This document shows, one piece after another, positions 1 to 9,060 of a stretch of DNA of 47,495 nucleotides. This DNA comes from Deltaproteobacteria bacterium (GTDB lineage Bacteria; Desulfobacterota; RBG-13-43-22): NCBI GenBank assembly GCA_016219065.1, contig JACRCK010000154.1:1-47495 (forward strand), written 5' to 3'. The position numbers were made by a program, and so were the translations under genes. Position 1 is the first letter of the stretch. Every line of letters starts with the position of its first letter. Below the pieces are notes generated by a model. That model was not told the origin of the DNA. It did no database searches and saw nothing but the letters and a program-made list of their open reading frames with translations.

Positions 1-1504
1 TCACCCCCGTGGCGTTGATTTCCGGCTGTCCGCCCCGGGTCAGCTTCACCGTGGCCCCCGGCAGGAAGCGGGTCCCGGCGAGGTTGGTGATGCTCAAGGC
101 GCTATTGTTATTGAGGCCGTTGTTCGGCGTAATGGTCGTGAGGGTAGGGGCCGGGTTGGCGATGGTGAACCCGTTGGCCAGGGTGGCCGACTGGGCATCC
201 GGATTGGTCACCACCACGTTCCAGAGCCCGGCAGCCGCGCCCACGAGGTTGAAGGTACAGGTGATCTGGGTGGGCGAGACCACGGTCACCCCCGTAGCGT
301 TGATATCCGATTGCCCGCTCCGGGTCAGCTTCACCGTGGCCCCGGTCAGAAAATTGGTCCCGGCTAGGTTGGTGATGCTCAAGGCGCTATTGTTGTTGAG
401 GCCGTTGCTCGGCGTGATGCCCGTAACGGTGGGGGCCTGATTCGCCGTGGTCACGCTGAAGGTGTCGCTCACCGTCCCGATGGTCAGGAGCACATTGGTG
501 GTCGTGGAAAAGGTGGCCGCCGAGGTCTGCTGGACCGTTACCGTGTTACCGTTGGCCACCGTCCCCATCGCTCCTGTAGGGGCACCGCCGTTAATCGAAT
601 ATTGGCCGCCCGTAATGGAAATCGGGGCATGGGCCCCCAATCCGGCCACGGTAATGACATTGGAAGTGAAGGGGGTGCTTAAAGCGGCCCCGGTTACATC
701 GGTAAAAGCGAAGGCATCGGGAGCGAGGTCCAGGCATTTGCCATCCACGCCGGCATTGACGATGGTCTGGATTTCGGCCATCAACAGGGCCCGGTCAAAA
801 AACTCGACTTCATCCAACCGGCCTTCCCAGGAGAAGTCCCCGTCGGTCTGGACGTCACAGACGTTGGGCTCGTTGCCGATCATCAGACAGGTGGCGGCAT
901 TGAGGGTATTCAATACCGTCCCGCTGGCACTGACGGTACCCACCAGCGTCCCATTAATAAAAAGGGCGACTTCGTTAAAAGTTGCCCCGTCATAAACAAC
1001 GGCCACGTGGGTCCAGGTATTCAGCGGAAGCGGGAGAAGCGTGGCATGCGTAAAAGTTGTGAGAACTAAGCCGTTGCTGGTGTTCAGATAAAACACCAAA
1101 TTACCATTGCCGTCCATCCGCAGCGCAAAACCGTCGGTGTTGGTTTTACTGATGATCGTCTTTAAGGAACCGGCATTGCCATAATTGGTCGGGAAGACCC
1201 AGGCATCGATAGTAAACTGGTTATAGGCCCCGTTGAGGGCGGTATTCGACATGACCAGGGCGTCGTCCTGGCCGTCGAAGTTGAAAGCCTGCTGCACCTT
1301 GCCGTCGGCGGTAAAGACCAGGCCGTTGGTGAGGGTGCCGTTGTTCAGGCCGATCAGGTCAAAGGGGTGGTTGTTGCCGGACCACCAGGAAAGCATGTTG
1401 GCCGGCGGGGGGGTGCAGGCCCCCCAGGTCTGGCTCACCCCAACAACGATCAACATAAGGGAAAGGAGAACGATCCGGGGAAAAGTCCATCTGAAGCCTT
1501 TCAT
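1..1504 (-). CDS. Secreted LamG-domain protein with IPT/TIG-like tandem repeats (3' end beyond window edge)
   Basis: Minus-strand reading from ATG at 1504 gives MKGFRWTFPRIVLLSLMLIVVGVSQTWGACTPPPANMLSWWSGNN..., a signal peptide, then a LamG-like segment (...FNFDGQDDALVMSN...NTWTHVAVVYDGATFNEVALFINGTLVGT...GRLDEVEFFDRAL), then repeats (APTVTGITPSNGLNNNSALSITNLAGTNFLTGATVKLTRSGQ). Open to position 1, so it is missing from the supplied ORF track. Confidence 0.8.
   Translation of the reverse strand, partial: MKGFRWTFPRIVLLSLMLIVVGVSQTWGACTPPPANMLSWWSGNNHPFDLIGLNNGTLTNGLVFTADGKVQQAFNFDGQDDALVMSNTALNGAYNQFTIDAWVFPTNYGNAGSLKTIISKTNTDGFALRMDGNGNLVFYLNTSNGLVLTTFTHATLLPLPLNTWTHVAVVYDGATFNEVALFINGTLVGTVSASGTVLNTLNAATCLMIGNEPNVCDVQTDGDFSWEGRLDEVEFFDRALLMAEIQTIVNAGVDGKCLDLAPDAFAFTDVTGAALSTPFTSNVITVAGLGAHAPISITGGQYSINGGAPTGAMGTVANGNTVTVQQTSAATFSTTTNVLLTIGTVSDTFSVTTANQAPTVTGITPSNGLNNNSALSITNLAGTNFLTGATVKLTRSGQSDINATGVTVVSPTQITCTFNLVGAAAGLWNVVVTNPDAQSATLANGFTIANPAPTLTTITPNNGLNNNSALSITNLAGTRFLPGATVKLTRGGQPEINATGV
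9..440 (-). repeat. Tandem coding repeat, period 285 bp (95 aa), IPT/TIG-like units
   Basis: ctcaaggcgctattgttattgaggccgttg at 93 recurs as ctcaaggcgctattgttgttgaggccgttg at 378; the flanking gcgttgatatccg / gcgttgatttccg segments recur at the same spacing. Confidence 0.8.
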
Positions 1505-1686
1505 TGAGAGTACCTCCTTAAGAAACCAAATTGTTTATTTTTTGATAACGATATATTAGACAGAGGCGGGAATGACCCCTTTTTTATATATGAACTGCCG
1601 CCTTTTATCCAGCAAATATTTTGTAGGAATTCATAAAAATGTGCCGCTCCGGAAATCCGGGGGATCAATCCTTGCCCGTGGGCCGG

Positions 1687-2400
1687 TTATTTCCATTGAA
1701 CGTTTTCCCGGATCACCCTGGCGGGACTCCCGGCAACAAAGGTCCCGGGGGGCACGTCCCGGTTGACCAGGGAGTTCGCCCCGATCATGACCCCGTCCCC
1801 GATGGTGATGCCCTTTAAAATGGTGCTGTTCATGCCGATCCAGATGTTGCTGCCGAGTTTTATGGGGGAGGAGGCCGGTTTCGCACTGCTGTCCAGGGTG
1901 TGCACGTCTCCGTCCCGGATGATCGAATTTTCTCCGATCAGGACGTTCTCGCCAAAAGTGATCGATTCCATGGCCACGATCTTGGCGTGATTATTCATGC
2001 CGCCGGTGCCCAACCGGAGGGTGGCCCCCTCGCAGACGTCGATGAAACTCCCCGTCATGACTTTAAAATCACCGTTTATTTCCAGGGTCCCGTTGATCTT
2101 CAGCTCCGACTGCCGGAACCGGCCGATGTCCCAGCGGCAGCCCATCCGCAGCCGCCCCCACTTGTGGATGATTTTTCCCTTGGGACCGACACGAAAGTGG
2201 ACGTCGGGGTACAACAAAATTGGACACAAGTAGCGTTTGTACCTCCAGTTCCAGAAAATCGTCTTGGCCAGGGCCACGTCCCGGTCGTGGAACATTTTCG
2301 TGGCTTCCTGCAGGATCGCTTGCAGCTTAACCATTTCCCGACTCCTCTTCCGGCTAAAAAAACAAAACGGTCTGGCGACCTTGAAAACCTCCTCGATCAT
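1687..2400 (-). CDS. Left-handed beta-helix acyltransferase (WbbJ/LbetaH family)
   Basis: Hexapeptide-like repeats (IVAMESITFGENVLIGENSIIRDGD..., IKLGSNIWIGMNSTILKGITIGDGVMIGANSLVNRDVPPGTFVAGSPARVI). Confidence 0.85.
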   Translation of the reverse strand: MIEEVFKVARPFCFFSRKRSREMVKLQAILQEATKMFHDRDVALAKTIFWNWRYKRYLCPILLYPDVHFRVGPKGKIIHKWGRLRMGCRWDIGRFRQSELKINGTLEINGDFKVMTGSFIDVCEGATLRLGTGGMNNHAKIVAMESITFGENVLIGENSIIRDGDVHTLDSSAKPASSPIKLGSNIWIGMNSTILKGITIGDGVMIGANSLVNRDVPPGTFVAGSPARVIRENVQWK

Positions 2401-2442
2401 ACTCGGTCCTGTTGGCCGCCGGGGACTGATCAGAAAAAATAT

Positions 2443-3204
2443 TTAAACGTTTTTGATCCCTTCTGAAGGGTCGCCTGGAAACGAACCAGGAAACCGGCGC
2501 CCGACCATAAACAGGCTGCGCCCGAACCCCAGGACTTCCAGGAGTCCCGTCCACCTCGCCTGACCAAAGAGGGCCTTCCCGAATCTGGCGGCCACCCGGT
2601 TGGTGAACAAGCGGGGCCAGCCCCGGTCCCCACCCGGGGCGCAGGTCTTTATTTTTTCAATGACATAATAGGACTGGAACAAATCCCTCAGGCGCTTCCG
2701 GGAGGGCCAATTTCGTATCTGCCCCTCCCCCGGGGGTTTGAGCCAGCTGGTCCGCTTCCAGACATACTCATTTTGGCTGGTCAGCAGGAGGGTGCCTTCC
2801 GGGCGGGTGACCCGGGCCAGCCCTGCAGCAAAGGCCTGCTGGTCCGGCACATGGGCGATGGTTTCCAGGCAGGTCACCAGATGGAAATAACCGGCCGGCA
2901 GCTCCAGGGAAAGGAAATCCCCTCCAATCCAGCGGATGCCGGGAAAGCGGCCGCGGTTTTCTTCCATGACACTGGAAGCCAGGTCCGTGGCCGCAACCTC
3001 CCCGTAGCGGGCCAGTTCCCGGGATAGCCAACCGCTGCCGCAGCCCACGTCCAGAATTTTTTGGCCCGGGACCTGGCGCCTGGCGGCTTCGGAGAGGACC
3101 TGGAGTTTCCGCCGGGCATTGTCCGGGTTATTTTCGAAATCGAACGAATGGTCGACCCAGTCATCCCAGAACTTCTGCTGTTCTTCGAAAGTGGGGTTGC
3201 TCAT
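2443..3204 (-). CDS. Class I SAM-dependent methyltransferase
   Basis: SAM motif I ILDVGCGSGWLSRELARYGEVAATDLA followed by LVTCLETIAHVPDQQAFAAGLARVTRPEGTLLLT. Confidence 0.85.
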   Translation of the reverse strand: MSNPTFEEQQKFWDDWVDHSFDFENNPDNARRKLQVLSEAARRQVPGQKILDVGCGSGWLSRELARYGEVAATDLASSVMEENRGRFPGIRWIGGDFLSLELPAGYFHLVTCLETIAHVPDQQAFAAGLARVTRPEGTLLLTSQNEYVWKRTSWLKPPGEGQIRNWPSRKRLRDLFQSYYVIEKIKTCAPGGDRGWPRLFTNRVAARFGKALFGQARWTGLLEVLGFGRSLFMVGRRFPGSFPGDPSEGIKNV

Positions 3205-3220
3205 GGCCTCCTCCCAGCTC

Positions 3221-4501
3221 TCAAGCTTTTCCGCGGGCCCGGTTATCCCCCGATTGCCTTCCTTCGGGGATCAGGGGGGGAAGGGCGGACGGGCCGGCGG
3301 CCGCAACCGGTTCGAGCTGGAGCAGCTCGGGATACAGGTGGGCCCCGCCCCGGACATCCTTTTCCGAATGCACGTAGATCATCCCGGCCGGAAATTTCTC
3401 GTCGTGGAGCTTCTGGATATTATATTGATAGACGATCACCCCGAGGGTGTACGACCCCTCCGTCAGGTGCAGCGCAATCCGGAAAGTGCAATCCCACGTT
3501 TCCCCCTCCCCGGGAGAAAAGGTCCTGTTTTCCAGCCGTTCGGTGGAGGTGTTGAAGATCTCGTAATAGTTGCTGTCCTTGATATAGATCACCACCGACA
3601 GCTTCTGATGCCTGGCCCGGCTCACCACCCGCGTATAAATGGAAAGGGTTTCCCCGGATTCGAACAGGGTCGTGGAGCCCTTCTCCCCCCGTATTTCCAC
3701 CTGGGAAATGTAAACGTCCTTCTCCCTGGTCCCCGACCCGTTCGTCATGTTGGAGGTCAGATAACGGCTGATGACCGCGTGGGTCTCCCCCAGCATCAGG
3801 ACCCGCCCTTTTTCCAGGAGCAGGGCCCGGTGGCACAAGTCGGCCACGGTCTTCAGGTCGTGGGAAACGAAGATCAGGGTGGCCCCGTTGTGCAGGATCG
3901 CGTTCATCTTTTGAACGCATCTTCGTTGAAAGGCGAAGTCGCCCACGCTCAACACCTCGTCCACCACCAGAACATCCGGGTCCACATGGGCGGCCACTGA
4001 AAATCCGAGCCGGGCGTACATGCCCGAGGAATAGCGTTTTACCGGTGTGTCGATGAACTCGGTCAACCCGGAGAAATCCACGATCTCGTCGAATTTACTA
4101 CGGATCTCCGTCTTGGTCATGCCCAGGATGGTCCCGATCAGGAAAATGTTCTCCCGTCCGGTCAGATCCTTGTGGAAACCCGCCCCGATCTCGATCAGCG
4201 CGGAAAGCCGGCCCTTGACGAGTTTTTCCCCCCGGGTCGGATGCATGATCCCGATCAACAGCTTCAGAATGGTGCTCTTCCCCGCGCCGTTGGGTCCGAT
4301 GATCCCGAAGGCCTCCCCCTGCTCCACGGCGAAGGAGACATCGTTTACGGCCCAGAATTCTTTTTCCTCCAACCGGCTGTCGCCGTTCCCCCTGGCGATG
4401 CGCCGGAAGATCGAAGGGACGAAATCCCTGAGGGTATTGTACTTTTCCCCTCGCTTGAATTTTTTATACACTCCTCTGAACTCGAGGACGGTTTCGGGCA
4501 T
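3221..4501 (-). CDS. wzt: Polysaccharide ABC transporter ATP-binding protein with Wzt-type C-terminal domain
   Basis: Walker A GIIGPNGAGKST, signature YSSGMYARLGFSVA, Walker B VLVVDEVLSVGD, plus a ~170-aa C-terminal beta-rich extension. The ORF track begins at 4579; MPETVLEFRGVYKKF at 4501 is the more likely start. Confidence 0.88.
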   Translation of the reverse strand: MPETVLEFRGVYKKFKRGEKYNTLRDFVPSIFRRIARGNGDSRLEEKEFWAVNDVSFAVEQGEAFGIIGPNGAGKSTILKLLIGIMHPTRGEKLVKGRLSALIEIGAGFHKDLTGRENIFLIGTILGMTKTEIRSKFDEIVDFSGLTEFIDTPVKRYSSGMYARLGFSVAAHVDPDVLVVDEVLSVGDFAFQRRCVQKMNAILHNGATLIFVSHDLKTVADLCHRALLLEKGRVLMLGETHAVISRYLTSNMTNGSGTREKDVYISQVEIRGEKGSTTLFESGETLSIYTRVVSRARHQKLSVVIYIKDSNYYEIFNTSTERLENRTFSPGEGETWDCTFRIALHLTEGSYTLGVIVYQYNIQKLHDEKFPAGMIYVHSEKDVRGGAHLYPELLQLEPVAAAGPSALPPLIPEGRQSGDNRARGKA

Positions 4502-4514
4502 AAGGCTTCTTCCT

Positions 4515-5363
4515 TTAGACGCTCTCGGCGAATTTGGGTTCCAGCTTCTTGAACACATGCACGGCCACAACCAGGCCACCCACGGCCATGAGACTGCTGT
4601 AGGTCATCCAGAAATAATCCGGCGGCTGCCCGTAGACCACGATCCAGCTCAGGTTTTCCAGGATGGGCGCCATGGGGTTGATCAGGAGCAGCCACTCCCA
4701 CCGGCCGGCGATTTTGGCGTCGTAGAAAACGGGGGTAAAAAAGATGGCGAAGGTCAAAAACACCTCCACGATGTACTTCACGTCCCGAAAGAACAGATTG
4801 GTGGCCGCCAGCAGCAGGCCCAGGGCCGTGCAGAAGATAAACATGATCACCAGGAGGTAGGGAACCCAGAACAGGTATACGTTCACCCCGACCCCGGCCA
4901 CGATCAGAAAAACGGTCAGAACGACGGAGGCCACCGCGAAATCGACCAACTGGGAAAGCACGCTCGAAAGGGGGAGGATTTCCCGGGGGAAATAGATCTT
5001 GGTCACCAGATTGGTATCCGCCACCAGGCTGTTGGTGGCGAAGCGAATCGAGGCGACGAAAAAAGACCAGGGCAGGGATTTGACCGAGACGGAGGCGATT
5101 TCCGACAGGCCGACCCGGGTGTTGCTGAGGTGGGCCATGACCACCCGGACCAGGATGCCGGCGGAGATGACCAGCATGGGCATCAGGATGGCCCAGAGAA
5201 AACCCATCATGGACTGGACATACTTGACCTTGATCTCCCGCAGGGTGATCATGTACAGAAGGTCCTTGCATTTAATTAATTCTCTTAGGGCGGTGATCAT
5301 TTCCATGGGTTGGTCTGGTTTTGGTTCGGGCCGGGCGCCGGGTTGGGCCCGAGCCGACTCCAT
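4515..5363 (-). CDS. wzm: Polysaccharide ABC transporter permease (Wzm/ABC-2 family)
   Basis: Multi-TM protein with REIKVKYVQSMMGFLWAILMPM and FFRDVKYIVEVFLTFAIFFTPVFYDA; adjacent to the Wzt-like ATPase. Confidence 0.88.
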   Translation of the reverse strand: MESARAQPGARPEPKPDQPMEMITALRELIKCKDLLYMITLREIKVKYVQSMMGFLWAILMPMLVISAGILVRVVMAHLSNTRVGLSEIASVSVKSLPWSFFVASIRFATNSLVADTNLVTKIYFPREILPLSSVLSQLVDFAVASVVLTVFLIVAGVGVNVYLFWVPYLLVIMFIFCTALGLLLAATNLFFRDVKYIVEVFLTFAIFFTPVFYDAKIAGRWEWLLLINPMAPILENLSWIVVYGQPPDYFWMTYSSLMAVGGLVVAVHVFKKLEPKFAESV

Positions 5364-5437
5364 AATCCCCTTTCATCGGGTTGCGCCAGTCGGCGTTTTC
5401 AGCAATCCGGGTCTCCCGCCTGGCGGGGAGCCTGGGG

Positions 5438-6463
5438 CTAAACCTGCCGTTTTCTGGACGCCAGGAACCGCTCCACCGCATTTTTTGGATTGAGCAGGAT
5501 ATCCAACAGGACCTGCAGCAGATACGGGAAAAGAATATCCTTTATTTTAAGATCGATGCCGATACTGCGCAGCCCTTTCTGATGATATTCCCAAATGGCT
5601 TTGTGCTGCCTCCGAAACAAGGTTAAAGCCAGATACCGGTAGTGAATATCCCGGGCCTGGTTGAGACAGCGCGCAAGCTCTTCCCGGTTCAAAAAAAGGG
5701 GGCCGTAGCGCTTAAGCATAATGTGGTGTTCCAGCGTAGTCCCCCCATGTTCGCGAACCACGGCGGAAATGGAGAGGTTGTCCATCCGCAGGTAGGATAA
5801 TATCTGATGGACAAAACCGAAATCCCAGTCTTGCAGAATCTCATAGCAGGCTTCCGTGTCCTCGTTCGTGCTGCCATCCCGATAAAAAGGATCCCGTTGC
5901 CTGACTATCTCGGAGCGAAAAAGAACCGAAGAAGGGGAACCGAACACAAACATGGGGGCTAAAAAATGCCGGCGGCATAATTCTTTTCCGGAAAGGGTCT
6001 GGATGGTGTAGGGCAGTCCCTTGTTGATCACCCGTATTCCGGAAAGGGAATAAGAACTGACGATCCCGACCCTGGGGTTGGCTTCCGCCAAAGCAGCCAA
6101 ATGGGAGACACACTCCGGGAAAATCCAATCGTCGGCCTGCACCACCTTGCAGTAAAGACTCTCCGGCGCTATCTGGCGGAGCGCCTGATTGTAATTTTGG
6201 ACCTGATTCAGAAAAGTGGTATTGCTGATCAGCCGGATCCGGGGATCCCGGGCAGCATAGGATTGGGCGATCTCCCAGGACCCGTCCGTGCTGCAATTAT
6301 TCACCAGGAGGTATTCCCAGTTTTGATAGGTCTGGGCCAGGACGCTTTCAATGCACTCCGCCAGGTACTCCGCCGTATTGTAAAAAGGGGTTACGATGCT
6401 AACCAGAGGTTCCTTTTCCATGATCGCTTCCCAACCGCTGCGCCCGGGCCTTTCCGGGTTCAA
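5438..6463 (-). CDS. Glycosyltransferase family 2
   Basis: PLVSIVTPFYNTAEYLAECIESVLAQTYQNWEYLLVNNCSTDGS...VVQADDWIFPECV. Alternative start at 6421 (MEKEPLVSIV). Confidence 0.88.
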   Translation of the reverse strand: MNPERPGRSGWEAIMEKEPLVSIVTPFYNTAEYLAECIESVLAQTYQNWEYLLVNNCSTDGSWEIAQSYAARDPRIRLISNTTFLNQVQNYNQALRQIAPESLYCKVVQADDWIFPECVSHLAALAEANPRVGIVSSYSLSGIRVINKGLPYTIQTLSGKELCRRHFLAPMFVFGSPSSVLFRSEIVRQRDPFYRDGSTNEDTEACYEILQDWDFGFVHQILSYLRMDNLSISAVVREHGGTTLEHHIMLKRYGPLFLNREELARCLNQARDIHYRYLALTLFRRQHKAIWEYHQKGLRSIGIDLKIKDILFPYLLQVLLDILLNPKNAVERFLASRKRQV

Positions 6464-7785
6464 CCCGGGTTTCCCGGGGTCCGCAGAACCCGGTCATATT
6501 GGTGGTTCAGGGGTTCCCCGTAACTTTTCAGCAGCGCGCCGATGCTCGCCGTTACCTCCCCTTTTTTATTTTTCAGGTCCAGAAATCTGCCTTTGAGTTC
6601 TTCACCGTCGAGCCGCTGAATATCCAGACAATAATCCTGTTGCTGCAGGTCGGCCATATGGGTGGCTACTTTACGATCATAGGAGATCGCCAAGGTTGGT
6701 TTCACCAAAAGATGGGCCAGCAGCACGCTGTGGAGACGACTGGCCACAATATAGTCCATCCGGGACAAGGCCGCAATCAGATCCGCAACAGATTCGATAT
6801 CGGCGGTACGGACTTTTTCCTTTAACGAGGGCGGAATTTCCGGATCGAGCATTTCTCGAATGGCTTCGATATCCCGTTGATCCGATCTTTCCGACCAGAA
6901 AAAAACCACGGTATGGCCCTGGCCCACCAGAAAGGCCGTAAAGGCGGCCAGGGTTTTCCAATAATGCCGGTGGTCCGCCGGAGTCCTTCCGGAAGCCTGC
7001 CGGGGGGGGATGAAGGAAATGGGACTCAACCCGACCACCTCGGCGGCGGCATCGGCCTTCCAGGCCTTTGCCCCTTCCCGGGGTTCGTAGCTGAACGCCA
7101 GATCCGGGACCACCGGATCCTGTTGCGTGCCGGGAAAATCAGCCAAAAACTGTTTGGACCAATGGTCCCGATAAGAGCGGTAAGCAGCCGCTTGCAGCGC
7201 CCGTCTGATAAACCAGCGGCTCCAAGCGGATTGGAGCCCGCACACCCCGACGCTTAAAAATACGAAGGGCGTTCCCGCGGCTTTGGCCAGCTGCCCCCAT
7301 TTGAACAGGGAATAGGGATGCATCCACGGCCCCCCCCAGTAGTCGTCGATCTGGCCTCCGCCGGCAACGATCAACAGGTCGGTGTCCTTTAACAGGCGGT
7401 AGCCCCGCCGGATGAGCTTCAGTTCGGTCAGGAAGTAGCCCACTCCCCGGCCCAAGCGGGAAAAAAGCTGAAACAACGGGGCCAGCCTGGAAACCGCGCT
7501 GCGCCGGTGGCCGATTTTTCCGGCTGCCGGAGCGGACCCTGCACCGGTGTGCGCCGGCCGGCTGGTCTGGTACCGGGACTGGAGGGCATTCAGCGGATAA
7601 CAGGGAATCCGGTGCAGCCGCTCCGTCTCCGGCGGGTTCAAAGTGACTCCGAAGAGTTCCGCCTCCGGATAGCGTTTCCGGATGTGGTGGATGACGGCCT
7701 CCTGGATGGCGCCGTCCCCCAGGTTCCCTCCCGTATAAGGCGTCAAAAGCCCGATCTTCATCGGCCGTTTCATGCTGGTTTTCAT
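6460..7785 (-). CDS. Polysaccharide pyruvyl transferase family protein
   Basis: N-term IGLLTPYTGGNLGDGAIQEAVIHHIRKRYPEAELFG; LIVAGGGQIDDYWGG; C-term YIVASRLHSVLLAHLLVKPTLAISYDRKVATHM. ATGA overlap with the upstream gene. Confidence 0.82.
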   Translation of the reverse strand: MKTSMKRPMKIGLLTPYTGGNLGDGAIQEAVIHHIRKRYPEAELFGVTLNPPETERLHRIPCYPLNALQSRYQTSRPAHTGAGSAPAAGKIGHRRSAVSRLAPLFQLFSRLGRGVGYFLTELKLIRRGYRLLKDTDLLIVAGGGQIDDYWGGPWMHPYSLFKWGQLAKAAGTPFVFLSVGVCGLQSAWSRWFIRRALQAAAYRSYRDHWSKQFLADFPGTQQDPVVPDLAFSYEPREGAKAWKADAAAEVVGLSPISFIPPRQASGRTPADHRHYWKTLAAFTAFLVGQGHTVVFFWSERSDQRDIEAIREMLDPEIPPSLKEKVRTADIESVADLIAALSRMDYIVASRLHSVLLAHLLVKPTLAISYDRKVATHMADLQQQDYCLDIQRLDGEELKGRFLDLKNKKGEVTASIGALLKSYGEPLNHQYDRVLRTPGNPG

Positions 7786-9029
7786 CCTCGCATCGCAAGT
7801 CGCTGAGGGAGGAAATACTTGCGCCGCACAATCCTTTTACCCGTTCCGAGAATGGAGCGGACCTTTTCCTCCCAGGGTAGATCCTTCCATTGCAGGTAAA
7901 GCGGAAACCCTTCGTAACCGGGGGTCGGCAGCCCGAAGGCTTTCATGGTTAGCAGCCGCCCCCAAATCGCCCCCCTTTTATTCAGTATCCCTTTTTGAGA
8001 CTCGACCAGCACCCGGGGGTTCCTGGGCTCCAGTTGCACATACCCCGTCTGCCTGGCGCCCCGGACGAGGTCCCGGCCCTTCTCCGTCCGGACCAGAACC
8101 AGGGAGACCCCCGCCTCCCCTGCCTGTCGTTCTCGATACCAAGGATCGCCGCAGGAAATGTCGGCGAGCTCCGAGGTGGCGTCCGGACACAAATAGCAGC
8201 GATAGGGCCGGTATTTTTCCAAAAAAGACCAAGCCTCCTCATAGGGCATCTCCGCCGCTCCCCTTCCGCCCCCGGCCGGGCGGGCCCTGAAGGAGCCGGG
8301 CCAACCCCTCCCGCGATACCTGACCTCATGGACACCGGACGGGTCGACCTTCATCTTCTTGAGGAGATCCACCGTTGCCTGAGTGGAAGGGGTGCCGGCG
8401 CAGAAGATCCCCAAAGTCAGGCCCACTTTTGCTGCCAGATCCGGGTACGCATTCAAGGTTTTGCTCAGCCCGGCCAGGTCGCAGGGCTTGCCGATGAACG
8501 CCAGTGAACCCGGGGCGGATTCCAGCAATCCCAGGCCGGCACAGGGGGCGGCCGGGGCATACCGGGAGCCGGCCCGGTGTAAAAGCTGGTCTCTGTTCTG
8601 GCTGACCCCGGGTACGTTCTTCCAGGGCTGCTCGGGGTCGGCCCCGATGTGCTGGGCGCCGGCCAAGCCCCCCTTTTCCAGGCCATACAGGGCCAGGGCC
8701 GTTATCAAGCCCCCGGATGAACCTTGATACCGCAGCTCCGGATCCACGGCGTAGCCTTCCAGGACCTCCAGAACGGTCCCCCAGCCGGTGAACAGCTCCC
8801 GGATCGATCCCGGCGCTTCCTGCCCCTGGCGGGCGACCCCTAAACCGGGACAGACGGCCAGGCAGGTCCCGCAGCCCTGGCAACGCCCGGCTTTAAGGCT
8901 GGGCCGGAGACCTTCGCGCTCTAGGTCCTGCAATTCGATATTCCCTTGCGGGCAGGCGTAGGCGCAGGCCCCGCAGCCTACGCAAAGGCGCCAGTCGACC
9001 ACCCCCTGGATGTTGGTGAACTTTTTCAT
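7782..9029 (-). CDS. Coenzyme F420 hydrogenase/dehydrogenase beta-subunit family (FrhB-like) protein with two [4Fe-4S] motifs
   Basis: CVGCGACAYACPQGNIEL and CQGCGTCLAVCPG near the N-terminus; GSSGGLITALALYGLEKG; CYLCPDATSELADISCGDPWY. Confidence 0.85.
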   Translation of the reverse strand: MKKFTNIQGVVDWRLCVGCGACAYACPQGNIELQDLEREGLRPSLKAGRCQGCGTCLAVCPGLGVARQGQEAPGSIRELFTGWGTVLEVLEGYAVDPELRYQGSSGGLITALALYGLEKGGLAGAQHIGADPEQPWKNVPGVSQNRDQLLHRAGSRYAPAAPCAGLGLLESAPGSLAFIGKPCDLAGLSKTLNAYPDLAAKVGLTLGIFCAGTPSTQATVDLLKKMKVDPSGVHEVRYRGRGWPGSFRARPAGGGRGAAEMPYEEAWSFLEKYRPYRCYLCPDATSELADISCGDPWYRERQAGEAGVSLVLVRTEKGRDLVRGARQTGYVQLEPRNPRVLVESQKGILNKRGAIWGRLLTMKAFGLPTPGYEGFPLYLQWKDLPWEEKVRSILGTGKRIVRRKYFLPQRLAMRG

Positions 9030-9060
9030 TCCTCGGTTGTCGGGTTTTCCCCGTCCGGCT

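Noticed and set aside
9-1559. Plus-strand ORFs 9-440, 447-995 and 1233-1559 as genes
   Set aside because: They are antisense to the single open LamG/TIG reading frame on the minus strand, which has a signal peptide and domain motifs.
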